Shown: positions 33,719 to 45,199, counted from the first letter of the stretch. The stretch is DNA of 64,000 bases from Bemisia tabaci (GCF_918797505.1 NC_092801.1:310001-374000); one strand, 5' to 3'. Notes: generated from the letters alone by a model not told the origin. Program-made: numbers and translations.

Positions 33719-33931
33719 CACTGAAAAAAAAGTAGCTTGAATCAAGCATGATTATTCTTGAATTTGCCGCCAATAATTTTTCTTATCTTGCTTTAAGCTG
33801 ACTTTTTCTTGATACAAGAAAAATAATGTTCGGGTTAAGCAAAAATGTAGCTTATATTAATTAGAAAAATTCTTGATTTAAGAAGAAATACTTCTTGGCG
33901 GTAAATTCAAGATTCTTTTTTTTTTCCAGTG
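33719..33931. mobile_element. MITE family B, copy 3
   Basis: Starts CACTGAAAAAAAAGTAGCTT, ends TTCTTTTTTTTTTCCAGTG. The interior ATTCTTGAATTTGCCGCCAA, GATACAAGAAAAATAATG and TACTTCTTGGCGGTAAATTC match the other B copies. Only about 310 bp separates it from the inverted copy 2. Confidence 0.8.
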
Positions 33932-34046
33932 CGCGCATATGTATTCAGTCATAACTTTTCCTATATCGGAAAAGCGGGGCCTGTAAAATATATTCCATCT
34001 AATGACGTCATCATTTGCTGAAATCGTTGTAATCTCGATGTATTCT

Positions 34047-34298
34047 ACCGTGCCGATGAAAAACACCGTAAGAGCATTCGAAAGTTGCCAAATTTACTCT
34101 CAGAAAATACTTGTTACTGAAGAAAGTTATGCATATATTTCTTTCAAATTTTCAGAATTTCTAGATCAAATTACGATCGAAATCTCTCGAAAAATTGGAA
34201 GAGCTATAAATGCACAAATGTCCCTGAATATTCGCGATTTGTCGAAGGAAGTTTGGCAACTACTGATGGTTCATACGGTGTTCTTTCTTAGCATGGCA
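34047..34298. mobile_element. MITE family A, copy 3
   Basis: Left CCGTGCCGATGAAAAACACC; right GTTTGGCAACTACTGATGGT...TTCTTTCTTAGCATGGCA. The palindromic interior matches the family. Chance frames on both strands arise from the palindrome. Confidence 0.7.
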
Positions 34299-34419
34299 AC
34301 ATTCCACTCTCAATAAATTGATAACACCGTCTCAGCTCTGGAATATGCGAGAAATGACATTGTAAGCATCGTAAACTCGCTTACCACACGCATCCAAGTC
34401 ACGAAGGAATGGAGCTTGT

Positions 34420-34680
34420 GCTAGGTAATGGACGAAGCGAGCGTTGTCAGAATATGTCCTGAAAAACCGTCAACGCCGTTAAAAATCGGGAGCTGGATTG
34501 AATTTAGCATCGACGAGGTGTTATTTGACCTCAAGCTCATGCCGCGAACCGTTTACTCTGTGCTCGGGGCAATTAAACCGTGTTATGGTTCAAAATTAAT
34601 TGCATCCTGTCTAAAACACCTAATGTGTGCCTACATCGGAGGCCGGGCTGCCAAACTGGGTGAAGATGGTTTTTGAGTTC
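34420..34680. other. G+C-richer unique stretch
   Basis: No repeat family, and a frame of 82 codons without a recognisable domain. It has TCAAAATTAATTGCATCC and AGGTGTTATTTGACCT words that could be regulatory, but nothing decisive. Confidence 0.2.
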
Positions 34681-34692
34681 TGTAGGTTTAGT

Positions 34693-35003
34693 TAGAGACC
34701 CTTTATACTGAAAGTCAAGACAACACCCCTCATGGAGTCACAAACGGGAATAAAGATTACACAAATTGAACGTTTTTCGTAATCTTTGATCGGCTCATTC
34801 TTAAATTCTTTTCTCCGTTCCTTCTCTCATTCCGTTTCTTCCTTGTCGAACCCGAAATTCCTCGGTCCATTCCAGATTATAATCTTTGCAATTGGTGAAA
34901 ATGTAATCTTTATTCCCGTTTGTGACACTGTGAAGGCCTAAAATCCGGTTAACCAATCAGAAATGGATTCGCATCGTCTTGACTCTCAGTATAAAGGGAC
35001 TCA
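34693..35003. mobile_element. Mutator-like MITE family K, with 9-bp TSD
   Basis: Perfect 9-bp flank duplication AGGTTTAGT (34684-34692 and 35004-35012). Ends CCCTTTATACTGAAAGTCAA then GAC and the inverse GTCTTGACTCTCAGTATAAA then GGG. A second inner inverted pair, GTCACAAACGGGAATAAAGA then TTAC and its inverse, gives a two-tier stem. No coding capacity. Confidence 0.85.
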
Positions 35004-35359
35004 AGGTTTAGTATGCCCAAAATAAGGATTTTCAGTGAGATTGCGGTGAGAGTGCCCAGATAAGACAGGAATATTTAGCCAATATTTAAACAATATTGTT
35101 TTGGTATTTATGCAAACATTGGGCCAATATTGGTTAAATATTGAGCCAATGTTAAAATCGTACACCATCTTTCCTTTTGGCATAAATACTGTGCCAATAC
35201 TTTGGCTGAGAATACTGTGCCAGTACTTCAAAGGGAAAGTATTTGGATATCAATATTGAGACAATACTACACCAATATTGAATCAATTTAGGGGTTCGCA
35301 GCTAGGGGATGGTGGAAAAGGGTTAATTGTGGAAATAATTTTAGAAACCATGAAAAATA

Positions 35360-35500
35360 AAAATAATGAAACCACTGGGATGTTATTGAATCGATTTTGC
35401 AGATTAGAAATTTTTCATCCACCTTGGGGATTGAACCCGGGACCTACCTAACACTAACCGACGACCCTACCGATTGAGCTTCACTAGACGATGTATTTTA
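35360..35500 (-). repeat. tRNA-derived SINE head
   Basis: On the minus strand AGCTCAATCGGTAGGGTCG (35462-35480) is an A box of the GCTCAGTCGGTAGAGC type, and GGTTCAATCCC (35427-35437) is a perfect B box, with tRNA-like spacing. The acceptor and anticodon stems do not pair well, so it is not a working tRNA. Limits approximate. It lies inside the 35-37 kb element. Confidence 0.5.
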
Positions 35501-35569
35501 GTGACTTAAAACCGGTATTTAACGTCGAGTTGGACGGGCAACTAGGATATTTTCCATCTGCCTGGATTT

Positions 35570-36060
35570 GTCCGTGTATTTATTTTACTTTTTACTTTAC
35601 TATATTTTTTAAATTTATTTTATCGTTTTACTTTGTTTTATTTCCTTGCTGACTCTATTTTTTTCTTCACTCTATTTTTTTTTTTTTTCAAGCACTTCAT
35701 TTTTTTTCTTTAATTATTTACTTCTTATTCCTTTACTTTGTTTTGTTTTACTGTAATTTATTTTAATACTTCATCATAATTTTTTTGACTTCAGTTAATT
35801 CTTTAAATTCATTCTATTCTTTAACCTCATTTAGTTTTTTCCCTTATACTTTATTTTTTTCTTCATCTCAGTTTTTTTACTTCATCTCCTTGCTCCCTCT
35901 AATGTTTTACTTCAGTTTAGTCTTTGACTTCATTTTATCATTAATTTGATTTACTTCATTTTATTTCTCTTCTTTTGTCTCTGTTATTCTATTATTTCCA
36001 CCATTCTATTATTTTATTTATTTTTTTCTCTTTAAATTTTTCATCGACATTCTGAGATGC
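35570..36060 (+). repeat. T-rich low-complexity tract
   Basis: TTTACTT / TTTATTTT words repeat irregularly for about 490 bp, with strong strand asymmetry (T over A). This could be a degenerate simple repeat or a decayed SINE tail. Confidence 0.6.
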
Positions 36061-37009
36061 ATTTTGCATTTGATTGCAGTTTGATGTCTTCCTCATAAAG
36101 ACTATGCAGGTGCGATTGCCATAATCTCACAGCTGCACAGCTACTAAGTGCAAGTTCTACAGGAGACCAATAAGCACACGAGATCAAGAATTTCTTCTTC
36201 AGTTGAATTTAAATGTTTCATTTGAAATTTGAAAAATAAAAAATAAACAACCAGATGTGAATGAATGATAACATTCTCATTCAATGATAATATTCACAAC
36301 AGTACATGAACTACAAACGAAACAAAAAAAGAAATAAACTGAGATCACGCGCAAATACATTGAAAATGACCTCAAGGAGGTGGAAATTCAACAATTTCTT
36401 GGGAGGCAAAAAAATATATATTATATTATATTATATTAAATTTGACAACAACTGCAATAACCTTTATGAATAATAAGGTTGAAAATAATGGATAATTGTT
36501 CAGAAAGAACACATTTGAGCTACGTCTTAAATCTAAGCCTTATTATGTTTAATACTTTTCGTTATGGGCAGGCATTTAGTATGATGACTTATACCGATTA
36601 GGATATCGAAAATATTTTAAAAATATTTTGAATAGCAGTATTATTGTTTAAAATATTTTCAAAATATTTTGAAAATACTTACCAATGCATTACTGTCTTT
36701 TAAAATGTTTTTAAAATATATAATAAATATTTTGAATATAAATATTATATGTACTGATATTTTAAAAATACTCTCACGATATAAATTTTTACAGTATTGA
36801 AATACAAATATTTTGAAAATATTTTTATGATGTTTTGGGTAAACATATTATTTTTAAAAATACTAAATGATGATTCTTTAAATATTTTCTAAAAAAATAA
36901 TTTTGATTATAATATTATCAAAATATTGTCAGTATTGTGTAAATATTGCGACAGTACTGACAATATTTGCCCAATATTGTAAAAATATTATGTCTTATCT
37001 GGGTGAATA

Positions 37010-37180
37010 TCGACGCGACGCGGTGAAACTGCAAATGCGTGTCCATGTTTGCGACACCGCAAACTTCCTGCCGTGACTTAATTTTCAAATTTGGAAAAAG
37101 TGATGGACGTCATTTCTTGAAAAATGATTTGATTCTCCTTCTCTGAGTGAAGAATGTTACTTCTGCGTCTTACTTCCACA
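37010..37180. mobile_element. MITE family C, partial copy 3
   Basis: The start TCGACGCGACGCGGTGAAAC and the phrase TTTGCGACACCGCAAACTTC, followed by AATGATTTGATTCTCCTTCT, match the inverted half of family C. The other half is missing or beyond recognition. Confidence 0.5.
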
Positions 37181-37711
37181 TTTCAAGGGCATGCAGCGTA
37201 GCTGCAATACGCTTTACCCTTAAGATGTTATACATTATAAACTAATAAGATAAAGCAATGATAAAAATATACAATTATAGGTGCATTCCGTTGTGTTGCA
37301 TTCATGCAAACCCACCTGATAGATTCCTCGTCTCAATAAAATCTGAATTTGCAACAAAATGAATAAGCGATCCAACGAGCAGCTGTAGTCTCTCTCCCCT
37401 TCCCTGAGCGGGGCCTTCCCCCATCCCCCATCTCGACCAGGAGGCCCCGCCTTGTGGGAGGCCCTAACCTGGAGGAGGAGTGGACTCACAGCGGGGGCCC
37501 CCCACTCCCCCCCTCCTCGCGAAGAGCACGGAGTGTATTATAGAGCAATATTTTATGGATGTATTTTTTGAACTGACGCCGGACGCGCCTCAAAGACCGT
37601 GTCCGGTTAATGATCAACTTATCATGTTCAATAAAATGTAATTATGCGCTGCTCCCCCCCCCCCCCCCCCAAGTCATCACGTGTCCAGCGCGGCATATTG
37701 CGTGCAGAGTA

Positions 37712-37963
37712 CTGCCGTGCTAAGGAAAAACCCCGTATGAATCTTCAAGCGTTGCCAAATTTCACTTGATAAAACACGAATTTCCTAGTAAACGTATGAA
37801 TATTTTCCCCCAGATTTTCAGATAATTTTGTTCGTAATTTTACCTAAATTTCCTGAAAATTTCAAGGCAAAATATGCCTAACTTTATTTAGCAATAAACA
37901 TTTTATCGAAGGAAATTTGGCAACTCTCGAATGTTCATATGGCGTTCTTCCTTAGCACGGCAG
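37712..37963. mobile_element. MITE family A, copy 4, with 4-bp TSD
   Basis: Starts CTGCCGTGCTAAGGAAAAAC, ends TTCTTCCTTAGCACGGCAG. Flanked by AGTA on both sides (37708-37711, 37964-37967). Arms are well conserved. Confidence 0.85.
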
Positions 37964-38014
37964 AGTATGCCTATAGAAAGAGTATGGGCATGTCGCTAAT
38001 TTTGACGATAGGTT

Positions 38015-38271
38015 ATGGAGCTTTTAGGGCCCGAAAGGGCAGCCAACCTATGAATTCGAACTACTCATAAGAGTGGTTTATTATTACAATCGTCTCAACC
38101 CGTGAAGCACGAGTTTGACTTAGTTTTTGCATTAATATACTCATTTTTGCGGAAGAACGCTCACTTATGAACATTCTTGGCCATCTCGGTTTGATATTGG
38201 AATCTGATGATTGGCAGCGTCATGTTTTGTGTTAGAGGGTTGGCTGCCCTTTTGGGCCCTGAGAGCTCCAT
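38015..38271. mobile_element. Foldback MITE, family L
   Basis: Left arm ATGGAGCTTTTAGGGCCCGA then AAGGGCAGCCAACCT; right arm AGGGTTGGCTGCCCTTTTGG then GCCCTGAGAGCTCCAT. Arms are about 35 bp and nearly complementary. An isolated right end of the same family is at 14157-14178. Confidence 0.75.
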
Positions 38272-38423
38272 ATTTTGACCCGCCGCACTCACTCTGTGTA
38301 GGTACTCTAATGCGTGCTGAAGCACAGCATCTTAAGTCACGAGTACGTTTCATGACTCATGCGAGAGATGAATCACATAGTTACCATGGTTACGTGTATA
38401 TGGTTACTTTTGGTTACTTTTAA

Positions 38424-38869
38424 GGAGATTCGATGGACGCCATATTTTTTGTCCGAACAACATGCGATTCATCGCATCGATTGGCTCCATTTTTTTTGGC
38501 TACTGGTTATTTTTTCGAATTTTGAGATCGCAATTCTGTTGCCAGGAGACCAAAGAATTCACTTCCCACAAACAAATTTAACGTAATAAAGCCGTGGTTT
38601 TTTTTAGAGGAAACATATCGCATTCGAACGCAGTTTCAATATCAGTATCGAGTGCGATATTTTACCTCCAAAAAAACCACTTCTTTCTTTTGTTGAATTT
38701 TTTGAATTTTTTTTTTTTTTTTTTTTGGTAGGTGAATTTTTGAATCTCCTGACAACAGAATTGCGATGTCAAAATAGAGAAAAATAATGAATGTCTGAAA
38801 AAATGGGACTAATCGATGCGATATATCGCATGTCGTTCTGACATAAAATATAGCGTCCATCGAATCACC
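38424..38869. mobile_element. Foldback element, family M, with TTAA TSD
   Basis: TTAA flanks both ends (38420-38423, 38870-38873). The termini GGAGATTCGATGGACGCCAT and ATAGCGTCCATCGAATCACC are inverted. A second inner pair (GATCGCAATTCTGTTGCCAG...; CTGACAACAGAATTGCGATG) and a central ATCGCA/TGCGAT palindrome make it a multi-tier hairpin. A TTAA TSD fits Kolobok or piggyBac; I lean to Kolobok from the non-CCC terminus. The surrounding ATTACTTT-type words also repeat. Confidence 0.75.
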
Positions 38870-39504
38870 TTAATTACTTTCTTCTGTCACATCAACCGAG
38901 TGGACTTGGTTGATCGACCAAATTTTTAGTTAAATCAATTGAAACTGTAAATTACTCTGAGGCATCTAGAGATGGAAAAAGTGTCCTGCTGAACTATTGT
39001 ACGCTTGTGCTTGTTTCTCTCGATATCATTCACAGGTTGCGATTTGCGGAAGGCTAGCGCATTAAACGCGCACAATATAATCAATGCGATCCAGGTTGAA
39101 TTCGGACGGCTTGCTCTTAGTTTTTAATGAAATTGGAGTTCGGTGTTTGGTCAAGTTCGGTGAGGTTAAAGCTCAACCCAAAAGTTCGGTAAATGTAACC
39201 CAAAGAAAAACAAACCAAAAAATACTAACTGGGATTTAATATTTTAGGCAATAAATTAGAAAATGTATACATTTATGTATATTTCAAAAACCTTTGTGTG
39301 CGCGATCATTATCTGAATTGTCTACCAAATTAAGTCATGTAAAAAATGATTCTACTCTTCTTATACCAGCATTAAAGTCTCCGGCGCGGGTTGTTTTTCT
39401 TTACGATTCACAGTCAGTTAGGGGTTTACAGACACATAAAAGCACTGCGCTTTGAAGCCTACTAACTAAATGTGAATGGTCAACAATGCTACACGCGCGT
39501 GCGT

Positions 39505-39644
39505 AGCCTGTGTCACACTATCAAAGCTAGCCGTCAAAATATGAAGGTCAGGTCTTGTGTAATTAGCTTATTTGATGACTTGGACCAATCACAGCACTTG
39601 ACCTTGACATTTTGATGGAGTATTTTGATAGTGTGACACAGGCT
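39505..39644. mobile_element. Small foldback element, family N
   Basis: Perfect 20-bp terminal inverted repeats AGCCTGTGTCACACTATCAA and its complement at 39625-39644. A further inner pair (CGTCAAAATATGAAGGTCAG / TTGACCTTGACATTTTGATG) extends the stem to about 45 bp. Total only 140 bp. TSD not obvious. Confidence 0.75.
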
Positions 39645-40823
39645 CATGGAGACTTTAACGCTGATTTAAGAAAGTTGATAAATTTTCTCACATTGCACTT
39701 TCATCGAAGTTCTTACAAGTTAGCAAGTGGTTTCACGCAATTAGGTATGACAAGTACACATTAACTTGTTTTAAAAATTTTCCAGGTCTTGCAGCCAACT
39801 TTAAATATTCAATATTTTAAACGATTTATTTCATGTTGCTGGTGCCTGAATTTTTCAGCGTATTTTTAATTTATTAAAATTTTATCTGCCTCCGTCGTGA
39901 TCAGAAGTTGCTAAAAACAAATATAATCGTGGCTATTGACGGAGAAAAATTCGTAGTAACGCAAAAAAATAAAGAAATTGGGAATTTGTGTCCCCTGCTT
40001 AAAGGAGTTAAAGCTAATAGAGTAAGGTGTTGATTTCGGACCGTCAGAGCTCCAGTTTAGATAGACACTTACGTAATGACCCAAATTGTTTGTAGAACAT
40101 TCATAAAGTATATTGTAATTTAAGCAGTGTACTTTCCCGCAGACGGTCCAAAATATCAAAATATTACTAACGATTTTAATTCAAAATATTTGCTTTTTTA
40201 GGAACTTTACGCACCACAAAAAAGATTCATTTTTCATCAAATTGATCAAATTTTTAAAAAAGTGACGACGTGGCGAGTTCAGACATGCAACAGAATCATG
40301 TTAAAAGGTACTCTGAGCTAAAACTTTAACTTAAAAATTTTATTTAAAACTTGAGAATTTTTACTTTAGAACTTAAAGACGTCATATCTTCCTAAATTTT
40401 TAAGTTTTCAAGGTCCAAATTGCGTCAACACGTCGAGATTTTCTTCTTCTGTACAGTAGCGCCGATAGAGGGTTTTTTTTTTTTTTTTAATTTTTGGAAG
40501 ATTGGGTCCCTTCTGATAGATAGTGTCACAATTGTGTTTCTCTAATTTTAAATATTTTTTAAATTTTTTTTCTACGTTAAAATAAGCTTGAACAATTTGT
40601 TTTCTCTTTACATTTGGCTATAGCTGCCAGTTTTCCTTTCTATTTCTATTTCAATAAGCGTTGTCCTTGTCACTATTAGGGACCCACACAGATCCTTCTC
40701 TCTTGGAGAAGGTCTCAAATCAAATTCCATCTATACATGAGATTGGGTCCTCAAAAGCGAAACAATGCGGAGGGAAATACAAATCGTAATAATCGAATAA
40801 GATCCGTTATTCGTTCTGTAAAA
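39645..40823. other. Unassigned DNA
   Basis: No gene or repeat family recognised. A T-run lies at 40470-40488. Confidence 0.35.
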
Positions 40824-40969
40824 CAGTGGTAAAGCGTGCGGATGATCGATTATCGATATTCCCCCAATCGATTATTAATGAGTTCCTTGCAAACACCCTG
40901 TTAATCGATCATTTTTCATAGGTTTAAATGCAGATCAATCGATGTATCAAAAAGTCCGCTACGCCACTG
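40824..40969. mobile_element. hAT MITE family O, copy 2, with 8-bp TSD
   Basis: Ends CAGTGGTAAAGCGTGC... and ...CTACGCCACTG, flanked by CTGTAAAA and CTGTAAAG (7 of 8 identical). Shares ATCAATCGATGTATC and ATCGATTATCGATATT with copy 1 at 30210-30375. Confidence 0.8.
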
Positions 40970-41917
40970 CTGTAAAGAGGAGAATAGTTATTAGTTACCC
41001 TTGACGACACAAATACGCTTAGGGTAGTAACACCCCACGGATAAATAATGAAGATACTCCTGTTAAAGGGCCTAACAAAACATACAAGACGGCAAATACT
41101 GCGAAACTCGCGGTGCTGTGCTGTTATTCTAGAATATTGCGGAAATAACGCAATATTTATTGAATCTTGCAAACAGGGGAGGTGAAACGCGGGCTTGGGT
41201 TGTGATCAGAAAGCTATTCATTCTCTTCAGATTCTTATCATTTCTTAACTTCCATGGCTGGAGTTTTAAAATACGTTTCATCATAACACGCTTAAAAATC
41301 TCCAATTATGTTATATTTTCTCAAAATATAAGTAATAGTAAATTCTCACTGGAATTTTTCATGCACATTATTGAAAGAGTAAAAAAGTTATCTAAAATTT
41401 AACGCATAAATGTCGGTTATTTTACCGTGGAAACATAAAATGAAAATAAAATGTGGACGGAGCTTTGCATAGTTGGAACAAAAATGAACATTTTTCATCG
41501 TGAGCATCGATTTGTGGTTTTAAAAGAATTCCGAGAAACGTGAGGTATACATAAATATCCCATACTTCCGTACAAAATATGAAAATCCCTACGAATTACA
41601 GTCGCATTGATGAAACTGCCTTCATTTAATCCACAATACGAGACATTAAAATAGTCAACCGAAAAAAGTCTGAATTAAACTTCAGATTCATTGTGCTGAA
41701 ACCCATATTTCGTCGTTCTCTGAACAAAGAAACGTAACTCTTTCCAAGGTTGCAAAATTGACTTAAAGAATTCAATTTTTCATGAGACTATACCTGTGCC
41801 ATTTTGGTCCAAAATTTTCCTGATTTTTGCATATAAGATCAGAGGAAAAATTCGCAAACTTTTCGGTTAGAAACGTCAAAGATTCCCTTAGGTTTCTGGT
41901 TCCCGTCGGCAAAAATT
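40970..41917. other. Unassigned DNA
   Basis: No recognisable gene or repeat family. Confidence 0.35.
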
Positions 41918-42157
41918 CCTAAACCACTATCTCGGTCTCCAACGGTGCAGACTTCCTCTCAAACTTTATTCCTTAAATTTGAAACTACTGAACGTCAATT
42001 TTTGAAACCTTCAGTGATTTTTCTCCTGTGTGTGAAGAATACTCTGCAAAAATTTCAAACAACCATGTACAGTCGTTCTCCTTCAGAAATTTAAAATGGG
42101 AGAGGAGATTTTGAAACACCGCAAACGAGGAACGTGGTTTGGAGTATCACCGTCGAT
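41918..42157. mobile_element. MITE family C, copy 4
   Basis: Left AAACCACTATCTCGGTCTCC, right ACACCGCAAACGAGGAACGT then GGTTTGGAGTATCACCGTCGATA. It directly abuts the family A copy at 42159, whose TSD GATA (42155-42158) overlaps the C terminus, so A inserted into the edge of C. Confidence 0.65.
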
Positions 42158-42158
42158 A

Positions 42159-42408
42159 CTGCCGTGATAAGGAAGAACGCCGTATAAAAATTCGAGAGTT
42201 GCCATTTTCCACGATACAGCATGTATTTTTTAATAGTATTCATGCATATTTTTCCTCGAAATTTTCAGATTCTTAGATCAAATTGCGTACAAAATTGCCT
42301 GTAATTTTAGAGAGTAATATTCACAATTTTCCCAGTAAATTCGATTTTTCTCGGAGGAAACTTGGCAACGTCTGATGGCTTATACGGCGTTCTTCCTTAG
42401 CACGGCAG
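42159..42408. mobile_element. MITE family A, copy 5, with 4-bp TSD
   Basis: CTGCCGTGATAAGGAAGAAC ... GTTCTTCCTTAGCACGGCAG. TSD GATA at 42155-42158 and 42409-42412. Confidence 0.85.
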
Positions 42409-42490
42409 GATATATGTTGGTCTTTCGGTTGACATAAAGGCGTAACCATGCATACTTTGAGATGAGCCCAGGAAAGCATTGAGTTACAAA

Positions 42491-42743
42491 TCGACGGTGA
42501 AACTACAAACCACGTATCTCGTTTGCGGTGTTTAAAAATCTACGCTTGCATTTTATTTTTTTAAAGTAGACAAATCAATATCATTCCTTGAAATTTTCAC
42601 AGAATTTTCTCCGCACGAGAGGAAAAATCACAGAAATTTTCAAGACTGGACGTTAAGTAGTTCTTCATTTAAAAAATAAAGTATGTACAGGAAGTCTGCG
42701 ACGTCGCAAACCGAGATACGTGTTTGGTAGTTTGACCGTCGAA
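42491..42743. mobile_element. MITE family C, copy 5 (most intact)
   Basis: Ends TCGACGGTGAAACTACAAAC and GTTTGGTAGTTTGACCGTCGA give a clear terminal inverted repeat. The inner GTATCTCGTTTGCGGTGTTT and GTCTGCGACGTCGCAAACCG complete the palindrome. It defines the family's full length of about 250 bp. TSD unclear. Confidence 0.8.
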
Positions 42744-42760
42744 ATATGACAATGTTCATA

Positions 42761-43007
42761 CTGCAGTGCTAAGGAAGAACGCCATATGAACCTTCAGATG
42801 TTGCCAAATTTCCTTCGATAGATTTTCCAGGGAAAATCTGAATATTTTTTCACAAAATTTTCCGACAATTTCGTACCTAATTTAATCTAATAAACCTGAA
42901 ATTTTCAAAGAAAAATGTCTGCGGAATGTCGTCAAAAATACATGTTTTAATAAGGGAAATTTGGCAACTCTCGAATGTTCATACGGCGTTTTTCCTTAGG
43001 ACGGCAG
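42761..43007. mobile_element. MITE family A, copy 6, with 4-bp TSD
   Basis: CTGCAGTGCTAAGGAAGAAC ... GTTTTTCCTTAGGACGGCAG, flanked by CATA on both sides (42757-42760, 43008-43011). Confidence 0.85.
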
Positions 43008-43097
43008 CATAGCCCACGGTGACGTTTAATCATTACTCTCTTATTCATCATTTTTCTCGAGACTACAATGCTCCACAAATGCCCGCGCCCTCCTTAC

Positions 43098-43349
43098 TTC
43101 CGTGCTAAGGATAAACACCGTATGAATATTCGAATGTTGCCTAATTTCCCTTTATTAAAAATGTGTATGAGAGGACATTTATGAATATTTTTCCTCGAAT
43201 TTTTCGGATGTTTTAGATTAAATTGTGAACAAAATTGTCTGAAAAATTTGGAGGAAAATATTCACAGTTTTCCCAGTAAAAGTGCATTTTATCGAGGGAA
43301 ATTTGGCAACTTCTGAAGGATCATATGACATTCGTTCTTTTAGTCCTTT
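43098..43349. mobile_element. MITE family A, copy 7
   Basis: TCCGTGCTAAGGATAAACAC at the left. The right end has GAAATTTGGCAACTTCTGAA but a degraded terminus (ATTCGTTCTTTTAGTCC). TSD not visible. Confidence 0.65.
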
Positions 43350-43834
43350 GTAATTCGTCCCAGTTTCCGATTGCCGGTTCCCGCGGGTTCCCGATTCCGG
43401 AGCAGGTCAAAAGGAAACGGAATCGCCACACAATGGAACGAGTCATCGCGAAAAGTCGGACAAAACATAGACATTTTAAGGGCTTATAACTCCGTTATTA
43501 CAAAACTTGAAGGTTTTGAAAGTGGTTCCATTGGTTTTCTCGTAAAAATTTCTAAGCTTATACTGAAATCGAAAATTTGACGAAATCAACATAGAAATTT
43601 GCAGTTATAGTGAAAAATTAATGTGCGACGTTTCTCGATGACTCGATCCAATGTGCGCCGTCTGTATGTCGACCTGTGCACACAAGCAGGGATCCGATTT
43701 TTCAAGATGAGGCCCGGTGAATGCGACACGAACACAACGAGAAGGAGAGTTATTTATCTGCAGTTAAACCATGTCCTATGATTAAGTTGTTGAGCGACAT
43801 TTTATTATGATCGGAATTATTTCGGGAGCGACAC

Positions 43835-43888
<54 letters not shown>

Positions 43889-45199
43889 CAGAACCTACGA
43901 TACGAGGCGGTCGATATTTTAATTGTGCTGGACCGGTTTTTTAGTGCATGGATGGTTAGTAAAAAGAGCTTCCAGCACAAGGAACATTATGATCGAGATT
44001 TTTTAGCAAATAATATAAATAAAAATAAAAAAAATAAAAAAAAAATAAAAACTCGAAATTATGATGCATTCAACAATGCCTCAATATTACAATTTCAACA
44101 CTATTTTATTTTAATAAGTTTCTCAAAGAACACTACCACCATTCCCATGTATTCCTTCATCGTATTTCTTGTCTATGTCTTCTTCACTTTCATTTCTTTC
44201 TGTTCTACTTTTTTGTAATCTGTTTCCTTACCTTCATTGTCTGTAAAATGTTAAAACAAAAGATGAACAAAAATGAAACTCACGTGCACTTCATATGTTG
44301 CAGGCAATGGACCACTAGACATGGCACGAATTCAAGCATTCTCAATCGAGTAATGTTCATTTCCCACCATATGTTGTTCAAACGATAAGCAATTTGCTAC
44401 AGCTGAGCCAAAGCGTCAAGATTGAGGTTGCCAGATTTTCATATCGCAGAGACTGTCATGATAACGTTTAGCGCGCGATGTGAATCACGCAGATCATTGA
44501 GTTTTCATGAGCGGGTGGTTTGAATTCACGCATCAAGAATCATTAAATATCTTCGTAAGGAGTTGATTTCGGTAATTTTCGTTGTGCGTATCGTGTTTTA
44601 CGAAAAATTTTGGTTAAAAAACATGTATCAGAATGGTAAAATTCGTACCTTGTCTAGTATGGTCCATTGGCAATCGCCGGGAATTTGCAAGCCGCTTAGG
44701 TACACGTTGTTTCGAGAAAGACATTGCCGTAGGCATCGTCATAATAAAGATTAGATGGGTGATAGCCTTCTATGGCAAACTCACGGATTGGAGCGCCTTC
44801 ATTTCTTCGTGATACTATACGCATTGTTGCAGAGTTAGTTTAGTATGCCTATCCGATCCAAACCCAACCAAGGCCATTGAATTCTACTGCATGCTCTTCA
44901 GAGTGTGCCTTTTGTCACGACCATGTTTTACGAATAAAAAATTATGTATTCACAATAACGGCAAAATAATCAGTACTTTACACTTGCTCCCTTATTTTGG
45001 AATTGTATGTGCTTTCCCATTAATTCACTCGTAGCTTGCAAATTGGCGGCGATTGTCAATTGATTGTGACATATTATATAAAAATTGAGACGCGTTTCGA
45101 CACATTCGGCGTTAACCTTAGTCGATGCCAACACGGTTTTAAGGTCTCCATTTTTCAGTTTTTGAAATTTTAATCGTTGACTTATGTGGCACCATTTGT
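43350..45199. other. Unassigned DNA
   Basis: No gene or repeat family apart from the poly-T run listed separately and a (AAAAAT)n-like patch at 44020-44050. Confidence 0.35.
43836..43888 (+). repeat. 53-bp poly-T tract
   Basis: Uninterrupted T run, the longest homopolymer in the window. It may be the poly-A tail of a minus-strand retrotransposon insertion, but no body was recognised to its left. Confidence 0.8.

Larger units (their letters stand above)
35055..37003. mobile_element. Large element with AATATT-rich subterminal repeats
   Basis: Terminal inverted repeat CCCAGATAAGACA (35055) and TGTCTTATCTGGG (36991-37003). About 230 bp inside the left end and 420 bp inside the right end are packed with AATATTG/CCAATATT/AAAATATTTT words. 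The middle (35290-36570) is different: it holds a tRNA-like SINE head, a long T-rich tract (35570-36060), a stretch of ordinary complexity and an (ATATT)n run. No transposase frame is visible. It is either a long non-autonomous element or a shorter one that received later insertions. TSD not identified. Confidence 0.55.
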
